NCBI GenBank assembly: GCA_031261485.1
Contig: JAISJO010000081.1
Coordinates: 1 to 62,986, forward strand
Direction: 5' to 3'
Length of the DNA stretch: 62,986 nucleotides
Source of the DNA: Propionibacteriaceae bacterium
GTDB lineage: Bacteria; Actinomycetota; Actinomycetes; Propionibacteriales; Propionibacteriaceae
Shown: piece by piece, positions 39,807 to 49,090 of the stretch
How the letters are laid out: each line of letters begins with the position of its first letter
Position numbering within the stretch: the first letter of the stretch is position 1
Program-made: the position numbers and the translations under genes
The notes under the pieces: generated by a model
The model's database searches: none
What the model was told of the DNA's origin: nothing
The model's input: the letters and a program-made list of their open reading frames with translations, nothing else

Positions 39807-40483
39807 GGCTTCGACCCATTATCGGCAGGGGACAACGTGTTCACCTGGCTTTGTGAAGGAACGATGAGGTCAATGACTTGGTTGCAAACGACCCGCGTGT
39901 CGGGGTCATGTGTGGCCACGACAACAACGCCGTTGTGTGACGCAACCTGGGTTAGGCATTGGTTTACCGTCGCCGCCGATTCTCGATCAAGCTGCGCTGT
40001 CGGCTCATCCACGAGCAGCACATCAGGGTCCCTGGAAAGCGCCCGTGCCAACAGTAGTCGCTGACATTCGCCACCGGACAAGGAGGAATAGGGTCTGTCG
40101 GCAACTGATTCCAGGTTGAATTGTCTCATCAAGTCCAGGGCTTCTCGTGAAGCCTGGCGGCGACTGTGTCCCTTTACGAGAAGAGGGAAAGCGACGTGAT
40201 CGAGGGCCGTGCGTCGAGCGACTCCATGGGGATTCTGGAAGACCCACGCTATCGATTCAATTCCAACTCGCCTTATGCTCCCGGCGCGAGGCTGCTCCCA
40301 CCCGGCAAGAAGGGTGAGAAGCGTTGTCTTTCCGCATCCCGATGGACCACACACCCCAGTGACAGTGCCTGCGGCCAGAGTTGCGCTCACGGATTCGAAG
40401 AGAACACTCGTTCCAACGAACCAGTGACCAACACTATCTAGCGTGATGGAGCGAAGGGGGAGTTCTTCATGTGACTGGTTCAT
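39803..40483 (-). CDS. ABC transporter ATP-binding protein (MacB/LolD type)
   Basis: 226 residues. Walker A GPSGCGKTTL, signature LSGGECQRLLLARAL, Walker B VLLVDEPTAQLD and H-loop ATHD are all intact. The ATG at 40483 follows GGAG and overlaps the stop of the adaptor gene (ATGA); a GTG two codons upstream is less likely. With the permease and adaptor it forms a tripartite exporter. Confidence 0.9.
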   Translation of the reverse strand: MNQSHEELPLRSITLDSVGHWFVGTSVLFESVSATLAAGTVTGVCGPSGCGKTTLLTLLAGWEQPRAGSIRRVGIESIAWVFQNPHGVARRTALDHVAFPLLVKGHSRRQASREALDLMRQFNLESVADRPYSSLSGGECQRLLLARALSRDPDVLLVDEPTAQLDRESAATVNQCLTQVASHNGVVVVATHDPDTRVVCNQVIDLIVPSQSQVNTLSPADNGSKP

Positions 40484-41556
40484 CAACACTCCGTGAGAGT
40501 GACGCCTGGGCCAATGGACACCTCGTCAATTGTCGTGGGCACATCTGGTATGACGAGAGTTGCTCCGAGTCCGGCCCCAACGAGCTTGACCGGAATGCCG
40601 TGATCTCCGGATTGAACGCAGCCGTCTCGACCAGCGATGGCAAACACAGCGCTTGGTGGCACCCGGAAGACAGTAGTCGGTGTCGTGAGCGCCCACGTTC
40701 CCGTCGTTGAGTGTGGCCCCGACTCCGATACTGTCCAGGCGAACTTCGGAGCCGCCTCTACGCTCTGCAGGAAGTCATCAGGCAGTTGGGCGCTAAGGTC
40801 ATCCAAAGGAACACTTACTCCGAGCACTGTCAGTGTCCGATTTCCATCAATCATCTCTTGAGGGGTGACAACACTGATGTCCATGCCAACAAGCCCAGGC
40901 TGCACTTGGCCCACCATCATCCCCGCACTCACCGATGTGCCTGGTAGGGCCGACCACGACGCCACTGCCACTTCGATGTCCGGCAACCACAGCACGTCTG
41001 CAACACTCAAGCCCCAGGACCAATCAGAGATCCCGAAGTCCCAAAGCAGCCCTGCCCATGCTTGCCTTGTCTGGTCACTGAACACATCGGACGATAGGCT
41101 GCCACGTCCGAGGCGCGACAGTTCGTCGTTGAGGGCCTTCACATCTTGACCACAGTCGCCGACAACGAGGTCACGGAACAAGGGGATGGCTGTGTGCAAA
41201 GCGACGACCGGGCGAGCATCGACCTGGAAGGCGACGTTGCCTGATGACAGAGTGAGAGGAGAGTTGATCGGAGATGTCACGGTTCCCGTTGCTTGTGTAA
41301 TGAGTGGCCTCTCCTGGCCCATCTGAAAAGTAACGTTGACCGCAACAGAGTCATCGAATCTCTGGGTCCCCACAGGTACAGTTGTCGCATCGAGGGCTGA
41401 TGCTGCATCGCTTGGTTCAGGCGGTGGGACGAGATACATACCGACCGCGATACCTGCGAATACTGCAATGATGAGGGCCAAAACGACCCACGAGGTCACG
41501 GCCCATCGGTGAGCACCACGTCGCCGAGGTCGCGTTGCTATCGAAGAATCACTCAT
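40483..41556 (-). CDS. Membrane-anchored adaptor with peptidoglycan-binding-like domain
   Basis: 357 residues. One transmembrane helix near residues 20-42 (VTSWVVLALIIAVFAGIAVG) is followed by an extracytoplasmic part. A PG_binding_1-like helical segment (RDLVVGDCGQDVKALNDELS) lies in the middle, and the flanks resemble MacA/HlyD beta domains. Such adaptors accompany MacB-like ABC pairs in Gram-positives. GGGAG precedes ATG 41556. It is the first gene of the three-gene minus-strand operon and divergent from three lipoprotein genes. Confidence 0.75.
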   Translation of the reverse strand: MSDSSIATRPRRRGAHRWAVTSWVVLALIIAVFAGIAVGMYLVPPPEPSDAASALDATTVPVGTQRFDDSVAVNVTFQMGQERPLITQATGTVTSPINSPLTLSSGNVAFQVDARPVVALHTAIPLFRDLVVGDCGQDVKALNDELSRLGRGSLSSDVFSDQTRQAWAGLLWDFGISDWSWGLSVADVLWLPDIEVAVASWSALPGTSVSAGMMVGQVQPGLVGMDISVVTPQEMIDGNRTLTVLGVSVPLDDLSAQLPDDFLQSVEAAPKFAWTVSESGPHSTTGTWALTTPTTVFRVPPSAVFAIAGRDGCVQSGDHGIPVKLVGAGLGATLVIPDVPTTIDEVSIGPGVTLTEC

Positions 41557-41591
41557 ACTGCTCCCGCCGTCGTTTCTGCATGGAACTCTCA

Positions 41592-41749
41592 CTCACAGGT
41601 TGTTCAGTCCGAAATGCAAGTAGACTTTGCACTAACAATATCCCATGAGAGCATCGGTTATCGAAGCCGGGCTGAATCGCCATGGTGCCTCGGACAGTCT
41701 TTGTTCGAATCATGATGAGATTCATCAACCTGGAAAAGGAGGAGTCCAG
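41592..41749 (+). repeat. Duplicated leader, copy 1 (before the first lipoprotein gene)
   Basis: These 158 bases are near-identical to 43318-43475, including the ribosome site AAAGGAGGAG. They hold the dyad TGCAA-7-TTGCA (41615-41619 with 41627-41631), also kept in copy 2. The second lipoprotein gene has only a decayed version. Confidence 0.8.
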
Positions 41750-42385
41750 ATGAGAAGGACCAGTCGGATCGGGGTTGCACTTGCTTCTTTGTTGTTGTGT
41801 TTATCCGGATGTGTGGCTAGCGAGCCCGAGGGGCCGGTGACGGACGCGAGGATAGCGGGCAGCCTGCAGGAGTTGTTCCAGATGGCCCTTGACACAATGA
41901 ACCCGTCAGAGGTGGAGCGCGTGGCCATTGAGAATGCCATTGTGTCTGGTCGGATTGATTCGGCCGATTATGAGGCTGCTCATGTTCGTTTCGTCCAGTG
42001 CATGGTTCAACAGGGCTATGAGCCTCCGTTCCGTAAGACTGCGGAAGGGGTGTACATCATGTTGCCTTTCTTCGTTGGGGAAACGCAAGAGGCTCAAGAG
42101 GCTTTTGACACAGTACTCATTGACTGTTCACAGGACAATATGGTCATTGACGTTTTATATCGCATGCAACAATCGAACCCTGATCTTCTTTCTGATCAGC
42201 GACTGGTGGCAATCCAGTGTCTGAAGAAGGGTGGGTTCGTGGATGTTGGCTACACAGTTGACGACTTTGATCGTGACAGGGGGAATGGTGGGGAGCCGAC
42301 ATTCCCATTTGACGTGTATGAGGATGGCCCGAATGACTGCCTATACGGGGCAGGGTATGCGTATTTCAAGATAACAGAAGATTAG
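41750..42385 (+). CDS. Cysteine-containing lipoprotein, paralogue 1
   Basis: 211 residues. A type II signal peptide (MRRTSRIGVALASLLL) ends in lipobox LSGC, so the mature protein is anchored to the membrane outside. The mature part (SLQELFQMALDTMNPSEVER helix, QCMVQQGYEP, IDCSQDN, VAIQCLKKGG, NDCLYGAGYAYF) has four further Cys, probably two disulfides. I do not recognise the family. A strong AAAGGAGGAG site sets the start; the frame is open upstream through the duplicated leader. It is divergent from the ABC exporter operon, which suggests a shared role. Confidence 0.8.
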   Translation: MRRTSRIGVALASLLLCLSGCVASEPEGPVTDARIAGSLQELFQMALDTMNPSEVERVAIENAIVSGRIDSADYEAAHVRFVQCMVQQGYEPPFRKTAEGVYIMLPFFVGETQEAQEAFDTVLIDCSQDNMVIDVLYRMQQSNPDLLSDQRLVAIQCLKKGGFVDVGYTVDDFDRDRGNGGEPTFPFDVYEDGPNDCLYGAGYAYFKITED

Positions 42386-42643
42386 GAAATCTTGCGACTT
42401 GGCGCAGAATGGTGAGATGCAGTAATCGGGGATTCCATCGCTGCACGGCTGTTTTCGGAGGAAGATAGTTGTTGGCTCCTTTCAGGCACCTGGGATGGTG
42501 TGGTGTCTGTTTCGAGTCTTGGAGTGCAAGACAATGGTGGGTGGTCCTGCTAGAAGATCTATTAGGCTGAATCTCCATTGCCCGTCGGGCAGGTACATTT
42601 GCTTCATGACGGAGGTCATTGGTATCGAAGTGGAGGAACTCAG

Positions 42644-43270
42644 ATGAGAAAGATCGCACAGTTTGCGGTTGCTCTTGTTGTGCCGCTGTTGGGTTTGACT
42701 GGATGCGTGGCTAGCGAGCCTGAGGCACCAGTGACGGATGCGAGGATAGCGGGTAGCCTGCAAGAACTATTCCAGATGGCCCTTGACACGCTGAACCCAT
42801 CGGAAGTGGAGCGTGTGGCCCTTGAGAATGCCATTGTGTCTGGTCGGATTGATCCGGCCGATTATGAGGCCGCTCATGTGCGCTACGTTCAGTGTATGGT
42901 TCAGCAGGGTTATCAGCCGTCGTTCCGCAAGACTGGTGAAGGCGTGTACATCATGCTGCCCTTCTTCCTAGTAGAGGACCAAGATGCTCTTGACACGGCG
43001 GACATTGGCTGTTCTCGTGACAACATGGCGATCACGAGTCTCTACCACATTCAGCAGTCCAACCCCGACCTCCTGTCTGACCAGAGACTGGTGGCAATCC
43101 AGTGCCTGAAGAAGGGTGGGTATGTGGATGTTGGTTACACGGTTGACAACTTTGATCGCGACAGGGGGGAAGGTGGGGACACGACATTCCCCTTTGACGT
43201 GTATGCGGACGGTCCGAATGACTGCCTCTACGGGGCAGGATATGCATATTTCAGGATGGGAGAGGAATGA
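42644..43270 (+). CDS. Cysteine-containing lipoprotein, paralogue 2
   Basis: 208 residues. Signal peptide MRKIAQFAVALVVPLLG with lipobox LTGC. The mature sequence is close to paralogues 1 and 3 from SEPEAPVTDARIAGSLQELF onward, with the same four cysteines. The middle is shorter by a few residues (MLPFFLVEDQDALDTADIGC). The upstream sequence is largely different from the other two, with only short traces such as GGTATCGAAG. GGAGGAA lies 6 nt before the ATG. The function is unknown. Confidence 0.8.
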   Translation: MRKIAQFAVALVVPLLGLTGCVASEPEAPVTDARIAGSLQELFQMALDTLNPSEVERVALENAIVSGRIDPADYEAAHVRYVQCMVQQGYQPSFRKTGEGVYIMLPFFLVEDQDALDTADIGCSRDNMAITSLYHIQQSNPDLLSDQRLVAIQCLKKGGYVDVGYTVDNFDRDRGEGGDTTFPFDVYADGPNDCLYGAGYAYFRMGEE

Positions 43271-43317
43271 AATACGAAGGCAGTTACCATAGTTCTTTGC
43301 TCTGCAGGTAGTTCCCA

Positions 43318-43475
43318 CTCACAGAGTGTTCACTCCGAAATGCAAGTAGACTTTGCACCAACAATAGCCCATGAGAACATTGGTTATCGAAGCCGGGCTG
43401 AATCGCCATGGTGTCTCGGACAGTCTGTGTTCGGACCATGATGAGATTCATCAACCTGGAAAAGGAGGAGTCCAG
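43318..43475 (+). repeat. Duplicated leader, copy 2 (before the third lipoprotein gene)
   Basis: Same length as 41592-41749 and nearly the same sequence, 1726 bases downstream. The dyad TGCAA/TTGCA (43341-43345 with 43353-43357) and the ribosome site are kept. It indicates duplication of gene and leader together. Confidence 0.8.
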
Positions 43476-44111
43476 ATGAGAAGGACCAGTCGGATCGGGG
43501 TTGCACTTGCTTCTTTGTTGTTGGGTTTGACTGGATGTGCGGCTAGCGAGCCCGAGGCACCAGTGACGGACGCGAGGATAGCGGGTAGCCTGCAGGAACT
43601 ATTCCAGATGGCCCTTGACACAACGAACCCGTCAGAGGTGGAGCGTGTGGCCATTGAGAATGCCATCGTGTCTGGTCGGATTGATCCGGTCGATTATGAG
43701 GCTGCTCATGTTCGTTATGTGCAGTGCATGGTTGAGCGGGGCTATGAGCCTTCGTTCCGCAAGACTGGTGAAGGGGTGTACATCGAGTTGCCTATCCGCG
43801 TTGGGGAAACTGAAGAGGCTCAAGAGGCTTATGATACAGCAGACATTGACTGTGCACAGGGCACTATGGTCATCAGCTCTCTATATCGCATTCAGCAATC
43901 GAACCCTGACCTCTTGTCTGATCAGCGACTGGTGGCAATCCGGTGCCTAAGAAAGGGAGGGTATGTGGATGTTGGCTACACAGTTGACGACTTTGATCGC
44001 GACAGGGGAGAACGTGGGGAGCCGACATTCCCATTTGACGTGTATGAGGACGGCCCGAATGACTGCCTCTACGGGGCAGGGTACGCTTATTTCACGATTG
44101 ACGAACCCTGA
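43476..44111 (+). CDS. Cysteine-containing lipoprotein, paralogue 3
   Basis: 211 residues. The signal peptide starts with the same 16 residues as paralogue 1, but the lipobox part (LGLTGC) matches paralogue 2. The mature part is like paralogue 2 in places (GYTVD, VRYVQCMV) and paralogue 1 in others, so it looks mosaic. The four mature cysteines are present. The function is unknown. It is followed by an oxidoreductase gene with its own ribosome site, probably unrelated. Confidence 0.8.
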   Translation: MRRTSRIGVALASLLLGLTGCAASEPEAPVTDARIAGSLQELFQMALDTTNPSEVERVAIENAIVSGRIDPVDYEAAHVRYVQCMVERGYEPSFRKTGEGVYIELPIRVGETEEAQEAYDTADIDCAQGTMVISSLYRIQQSNPDLLSDQRLVAIRCLRKGGYVDVGYTVDDFDRDRGERGEPTFPFDVYEDGPNDCLYGAGYAYFTIDEP

Positions 44112-44191
44112 CGCCAAGCTTCAAGAAATTCGTCACACGGGACACTAGACTGGCCTGACAGTCGCGCGAGCTTGCGACGGGAAGGAGCCCC

Positions 44192-45322
44192 ATGCTCACA
44201 ATTGCTCAGGTCGGATTGCGTGGATTCGGGAAGATACATCTGGAGCGAGCCGCGCGCTTGGCGGGATTAGGTCGTGTCGAGGTGGTGGCGGGCTGCCGAT
44301 CCAACGGCCAGGACTACGGGTTCCCGTGCTACGAGAACCTGGGCGAAGTGCTCTCCCATCGCGACAATATCGACATTGTTTCCATTGCGAGTCCTATCGA
44401 CACCCATTTCGCATTTGCCGCGCAGGCCCTCGACTATGGCGCTCACATCTTTCTCGAAAAGCCTCCTGTGGCCTCCCTCGACCAGTTCCGCGAGCTGGAG
44501 GGGCTTGCCGACAAGGCGGGCAAAGCGATCCAGGTCGGGTTCCAATCTTTGGGGTCGGCGGGCATCAACCGGATGAAAGAGCTTGCCGCGACCGAATTGG
44601 GTGAGATTCGTTCCGTTCAGGTCTGGGGGATGTGGCTGCGCACGACAGGGTACTTCCAGCGGGCGCGTTGGGCGGGCAAGCGGGTGCTCGATGGGGTGCG
44701 TGTGGCTGACGGGGTGTGTACAAATGCCCTTGCTCATTCCATCGCGACCGCCTGTCGAATTGTGGACTTGGTGAGTTTGGACCAGATCGAGTCCGTGGAA
44801 ACGGAACTGTATCATTGCTTCAATACTGAATCCGACGACACGAGTTGGGTGAAAATCCGTCGCAACGATGGTGTGCCTATCGATGTCTCGCTGACCCTGT
44901 GCGGGCCGACTCAGGAGAATCCGACGGTGACACTGGTCGGGTCCAGGGGTCGCGCACAGTTCCAGTACACCGAGGACGTCATCATCTGGTACAACGGAGG
45001 CGCCCCCCACGTCGAGCACGTCGCGCGAACGGATCTCCTGGAGAACCTCGTGGACCACATCGAGAAGCATGTGCCCCTGCTTGTGCCTCTGGCGCAAAAC
45101 GCTGGTTTCATGTCCGTCTTGGAAGCCACCCAATCTGCCCCTGAACCCATGCAAATCCAGCCAGAACACATGGTCTGGCACGGAGAAGGCGCTGACTCCC
45201 ACCCTGTTCCCGATGGTATAGAGACATTCCAACGGACCTGTCTGGGGGAGGGGATTGGCTACGCCGACGCCCAGGCCCCCTGGGGAGATTCCGCAGCCAA
45301 GGCAGTCTGGAAGCCACGGTAG
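44192..45322 (+). CDS. Gfo/Idh/MocA-family NAD(P)-dependent oxidoreductase
   Basis: 376 residues. The N-terminal Rossmann fold (TIAQVGLRGFGKIHLERAAR, a G-x-x-G-x-G variant) and the catalytic EKP motif (IFLEKPPVASLDQF) are followed by the GFO_IDH_MocA C-terminal domain (LGEIRSVQVWGMW). Members oxidise sugars or inositols; this substrate cannot be told. GGAAGGAG precedes the ATG. It lies 9 bases before folD. Confidence 0.85.
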   Translation: MLTIAQVGLRGFGKIHLERAARLAGLGRVEVVAGCRSNGQDYGFPCYENLGEVLSHRDNIDIVSIASPIDTHFAFAAQALDYGAHIFLEKPPVASLDQFRELEGLADKAGKAIQVGFQSLGSAGINRMKELAATELGEIRSVQVWGMWLRTTGYFQRARWAGKRVLDGVRVADGVCTNALAHSIATACRIVDLVSLDQIESVETELYHCFNTESDDTSWVKIRRNDGVPIDVSLTLCGPTQENPTVTLVGSRGRAQFQYTEDVIIWYNGGAPHVEHVARTDLLENLVDHIEKHVPLLVPLAQNAGFMSVLEATQSAPEPMQIQPEHMVWHGEGADSHPVPDGIETFQRTCLGEGIGYADAQAPWGDSAAKAVWKPR

Positions 45323-45331
45323 ACTTCCCCC

Positions 45332-46174
45332 ATGACTGCTGAGAAGATGGACGGCAAGGCCGTCGCCGCCACCATCAAAGCTGACCTAGCCACCCGAGTC
45401 GAGGCTCTTCAGGCACGAGGCGTCACACCTGGACTGGGAACTATCCTTGTGGGCGACGATCCGGGCAGCAAGCTCTACGTCGCTGGCAAGCACCGCGATT
45501 GCGCTGAAGTGGGTTTGGCCTCCATCCGTGTGGACCTGCCCGACACCGCCACCCAGGCACAGGTCGAGGAGGCCATCCATGTACTCAATGTCGACCCCGC
45601 ATGCACGGGATTCATTGTGCAACTGCCCTTGCCTCGCGGACTCGACGAGAACAAGGCGCTGGCCCTCATCGACCCCAACAAGGACGCTGACGGCCTGCAC
45701 CCCACCAACTTGGGCAAACTCGTCTTGGGCATGCCCGCGCCTCTGCCGTGCACCCCACGCGGAATCGTGGAATTGCTGCGCCGCTACAAGGTCACCTTGG
45801 ATGGCGCGCATGTCGTTGTCATCGGCCGGGGGGTGACGGTGGGGAGGCCCCTAGGATTGCTTCTCACCCGCCGCACGGAGAATGCGACGGTCACCCTCAC
45901 TCATACCGGCACCCGCGACCTGGCCGCACTCACTCGCCAAGCCGATATCGTCGTTGCCGCTGCCGGACGGGCGTCCATGCTGACTGCCGATATGGTCAAG
46001 CCGGGCGCAGTTGTTGTTGATGTGGGTGTGACAAGGGTAAACGACAAGCCTGCGGGCGATGTGGCCCCCGATGTGTGGGAGGTCGCCTCTCTTGTGACGC
46101 CCAATCCCGGAGGTGTCGGGCCGATGACAAGGGCCATGTTGCTGGCCAATGTGGTGGACCGGGCCGAGGCATGA
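45332..46174 (+). CDS. folD: Methylenetetrahydrofolate dehydrogenase / cyclohydrolase
   Basis: 280 residues. A bifunctional enzyme of one-carbon metabolism that interconverts 5,10-methylene-, methenyl- and 10-formyl-THF. Motifs: [20 protein letters not shown] (active-site Lys region), [20 protein letters not shown] and [15 protein letters not shown] (NADP side). The ATG at 45332 is used; a second one lies 15 bases on (MDGKAVA). Its stop overlaps the DUF3017 gene, an arrangement known in actinobacteria. Confidence 0.95.
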   Translation: MTAEKMDGKAVAATIKADLATRVEALQARGVTPGLGTILVGDDPGSKLYVAGKHRDCAEVGLASIRVDLPDTATQAQVEEAIHVLNVDPACTGFIVQLPLPRGLDENKALALIDPNKDADGLHPTNLGKLVLGMPAPLPCTPRGIVELLRRYKVTLDGAHVVVIGRGVTVGRPLGLLLTRRTENATVTLTHTGTRDLAALTRQADIVVAAAGRASMLTADMVKPGAVVVDVGVTRVNDKPAGDVAPDVWEVASLVTPNPGGVGPMTRAMLLANVVDRAEA

Positions 46175-46488
46175 AGAAGATACGCGCGTGGTGGGACGGA
46201 CTCGTGGAGGAGCCGGGGCTGCTCGGGCGCGTGCGTCGGCAGTGGCCGTGGGTCTCCATGATGGTGGTCATGGCTGTGGGCCTTGCTCTCATCGGCTTCT
46301 GGTATTGGCGTCGAGGGGCAGCAATCATCGGTGTCGCGTTCGTCATGGGAGGGATTTTCAGGGCAGCCCTCAAGAACCCCGGAATCCTGATCATCCGCCG
46401 CAAGTGGATCGACTTGCTCCTGTATTTCGGCATCGGCGTCTCCATTCTCGTCATGGCCGCCATTGTCGCCCCGCCTCCGCCTGCGTGA
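46171..46488 (+). CDS. DUF3017-like small membrane protein
   Basis: 105 residues with about three transmembrane helices ([53 protein letters not shown]). DUF3017 proteins follow folD in many actinobacteria; the function is unknown. ATG 46171 overlaps the folD stop in ATGA. The longer open frame reaching into folD is not conserved. Confidence 0.85.
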   Translation: MKKIRAWWDGLVEEPGLLGRVRRQWPWVSMMVVMAVGLALIGFWYWRRGAAIIGVAFVMGGIFRAALKNPGILIIRRKWIDLLLYFGIGVSILVMAAIVAPPPPA

Positions 46489-46620
46489 GTAGGGGGAATC
46501 CCGGAATCGAGTCCCAAACCCTCGCCCTCCCAGCCCGCCCCGCCTGCGCGAGCGCCAATCCGCTGTGCCGCTGTGCCGCATCTGGGCGGGCGCCCAACCT
46601 CGCATAGTAAGATGGCATCC

Positions 46621-48063
46621 ATGGAATATCGCGTAGCAGACCTGTCCCTTGCCGATTTTGGTCGTAAAGAAGTCGCCCTTGCCGAACATGAGATGCCTGG
46701 ATTGATGGCCATGAGGCGCAGGTACAAGGACTCGAAACCCTTGGCGGGCGCACGCATTGCCGGTTCACTGCACATGACCATCCAAACGTCTGTCCTTATC
46801 GACACTCTTGTTGCCCTCGGCGCTGATGTGCGCTGGGCTTCGTGCAATATCTTCTCCACCCAGGACCACGCCGCCGCCACATCTGTTGTGGGCGCAGGCA
46901 CTCCTCAGGACCCCCAGGGCGTCCCCGTCTTCGCATGGAAAGGGGAAACGCTGGAGGAGTATTGGTGGTGTACTTCGCGCCTCTTCGACTTCTCCGCCAC
47001 GTCCCCTGACGCTCCCTATCCCACGATGATCCTGGACGATGGTGGCGACGCGACATTGTTTGTGCATAAGGGTCTGGAATACCAGAAGGCAGGGGCCGTG
47101 CCGCCCACCACTGCGGAGGATTCCGAAGAGTGGGGGGTCATCCTGGACCTGCTGCGCAAGGTCGCCGTGGGCGGACCGCAAGACCGCATCGACTTCGCGG
47201 CACTGGCGAAATCCATCCGGGGTGTGTCCGAGGAAACCACCACAGGCGTGCATCGACTTTACGAAATGGCCCGTGACAAGACCCTTCTCTTCCCCGCCAT
47301 CAATGTCAACGACTCGGTGACGAAGTCCAAGTTCGACAATAAGTATGGCTGCCGCCATTCGCTCATCGACGGAATCAACCGTGCGACGGACATCCTCATC
47401 GGAGGCAAGGTCGCGGTGGTGTGCGGCTATGGCGACGTGGGCAAGGGCTGTGCGGAATCCTTCCGTGGGCAGGGCGCGCGTGTCATCGTGACGGAGATCG
47501 ACCCGATTTGCGCTCTCCAGGCCGTCATGGACGGGTACGAGGTGCGTACCCTCGAAGAAGCGCTAGGCGTTGCTGATTTCATTATCACGGCAACGGGTGA
47601 CACTCGTGTCGTCACTGCTGACCAGATGTCACGCACGAAGGACCAGGCCGTCATCGGCAATATCGGCCACTTCGATGACGAAATCGACATGGCTGGTTTG
47701 TCTCGCTTGCCCGGAGTGACCAAGCAGAACATCAAGCCCCAAGTGGACCAATGGTTCTTCCCTGATGGTCACAGTATCATTGTCCTATCCGAAGGTCGTT
47801 TGCTGAACCTTGGCAACGCCACAGGCCATCCGTCTTTCGTGATGAGCAACTCCTTCACCAACCAGGTGTTCGCGCAGATCGAGTTGTACACCCACGACGT
47901 CCCCATCGGCGTCCATGTCCTGCCGAAGGCTCTGGATGAGGATGTCGCCCGCCTCCACCTGGAAGCCCTCGGAGTCAGCCTCACCAAGCTGACCGACGAG
48001 CAGGCGGCGTACCTCGGCATCAGCGTGGACGGGCCGTACAAACCGGACACATACCGTTACTGA
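46621..48063 (+). CDS. ahcY: Adenosylhomocysteinase
   Basis: 480 residues. Splits S-adenosylhomocysteine to homocysteine and adenosine; uses bound NAD. Motifs: [38 protein letters not shown] (active-site Lys and Asp) and [20 protein letters not shown] (NAD fold). C-terminal PDTYRY is the family end with the Lys/Tyr tail. No Shine-Dalgarno is present. The ATG at 46621 ([18 protein letters not shown]) lies 7 nt after a -10-like TAAGAT and fits a leaderless start; ATG 46612 is the alternative. It works with metY and folD in the methyl cycle. Confidence 0.95.
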   Translation: MEYRVADLSLADFGRKEVALAEHEMPGLMAMRRRYKDSKPLAGARIAGSLHMTIQTSVLIDTLVALGADVRWASCNIFSTQDHAAATSVVGAGTPQDPQGVPVFAWKGETLEEYWWCTSRLFDFSATSPDAPYPTMILDDGGDATLFVHKGLEYQKAGAVPPTTAEDSEEWGVILDLLRKVAVGGPQDRIDFAALAKSIRGVSEETTTGVHRLYEMARDKTLLFPAINVNDSVTKSKFDNKYGCRHSLIDGINRATDILIGGKVAVVCGYGDVGKGCAESFRGQGARVIVTEIDPICALQAVMDGYEVRTLEEALGVADFIITATGDTRVVTADQMSRTKDQAVIGNIGHFDDEIDMAGLSRLPGVTKQNIKPQVDQWFFPDGHSIIVLSEGRLLNLGNATGHPSFVMSNSFTNQVFAQIELYTHDVPIGVHVLPKALDEDVARLHLEALGVSLTKLTDEQAAYLGISVDGPYKPDTYRY

Positions 48064-48270
48064 CCCACTGTCTCAACTGGAGGCGTGGGTCGACGCACTG
48101 GGCCTGGAGCATCTAGTATGAGGCAAAGTGGAGCATGACAAGCGAGGCTGGACAAGGGCGGATATTCCGCAACACAGGTTCGTCTTCGTCATATGTTCGT
48201 AACATAGCCGTTTTCCACTGAAACGCAGAATAGCAAGAATGCGAGTGCGAATAACCGAGAGAGGGTGGTC

Positions 48271-49071
48271 ATGAGTGGCATCGAAACGTCCGACAAGGGC
48301 GCGTCTGACATCGAACCGTCCAACGAAGAACTGTCTGATGTCGTCGCAGAACTGCGTCACGTGGAGAAGTACTTTGGCTCGTTGCACGTCCTGAAGGACA
48401 TCAACTTGACCGTCGGTCGAGGTGAAGTGCTGGTGGTCATCGGCCCGTCCGGTTCGGGCAAGTCCACCTTGTGCCGCACCATCAACCGACTGGAGCCCAT
48501 CGATTCCGGGGAGATTCTGGTCGAAGGCAAGCTTCTTCCCCAAGAGGGCAAAGAGCTGGCCAGACTTCGCGCGGATGTCGGCATGGTTTTCCAGTCCTTC
48601 AATCTCTTCGCGCACAAGACCATCCTGGACAACGTGGCGCTCGGCCCGCGCAAGGCCAGGAAGATACCGAGGGCTGAGGCTGAGGCGGAAGCGCTGGAGT
48701 TGCTTGATCGCGTGGGCATCAAGGACCAGGCCAACAAGCTTCCGGCCCAACTCTCCGGTGGGCAGCAGCAGCGCGCCGCCATCGCCCGCGCCTTGGCTAT
48801 GCACCCCGCACTCATGCTTTTTGACGAGCCGACGTCGGCTCTCGACCCCGAAATGATTACCGAGGTCCTCGACGTCATGGTTTCCCTGGCTACCCAGGGA
48901 ATGACGATGGTGGTGGTGACCCATGAGATGGGGTTCGCTCGAAAGGCAGCCGACAGGGTCATCTTCATGTCCGACGGGGAGATATTGGAGGAGGCCACCC
49001 CGGAGGTCTTCTTCACGGCTCCCACCACGGATCGGGCCAAGGACTTCCTGGCCAAGATTCTGCAGCACTAA
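48271..49071 (+). CDS. gluA: Glutamate/glutamine-type ABC transporter ATP-binding protein
   Basis: 266 residues. Walker [11 protein letters not shown], signature [15 protein letters not shown], Walker [13 protein letters not shown] and H-loop VTHE. This is the polar amino acid (GlnQ/GluA) type. A 30-residue hydrophilic N-terminus is extra. GAGAGGG lies before ATG 48271; a GTG two codons upstream is possible. It starts the operon gluA-gluB-gluC-gluD. The spacer 48064-48270 holds one small stem (GCGGA-TAT-TCCGC) and no gene. Confidence 0.92.
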   Translation: MSGIETSDKGASDIEPSNEELSDVVAELRHVEKYFGSLHVLKDINLTVGRGEVLVVIGPSGSGKSTLCRTINRLEPIDSGEILVEGKLLPQEGKELARLRADVGMVFQSFNLFAHKTILDNVALGPRKARKIPRAEAEAEALELLDRVGIKDQANKLPAQLSGGQQQRAAIARALAMHPALMLFDEPTSALDPEMITEVLDVMVSLATQGMTMVVVTHEMGFARKAADRVIFMSDGEILEEATPEVFFTAPTTDRAKDFLAKILQH

Positions 49072-49090
49072 TCACCGATAGAAAGAAAAG

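Noticed and set aside
47039-47735. Short frames on both strands inside ahcY
   Set aside because: ahcY is full length with all motifs; these are shadows.
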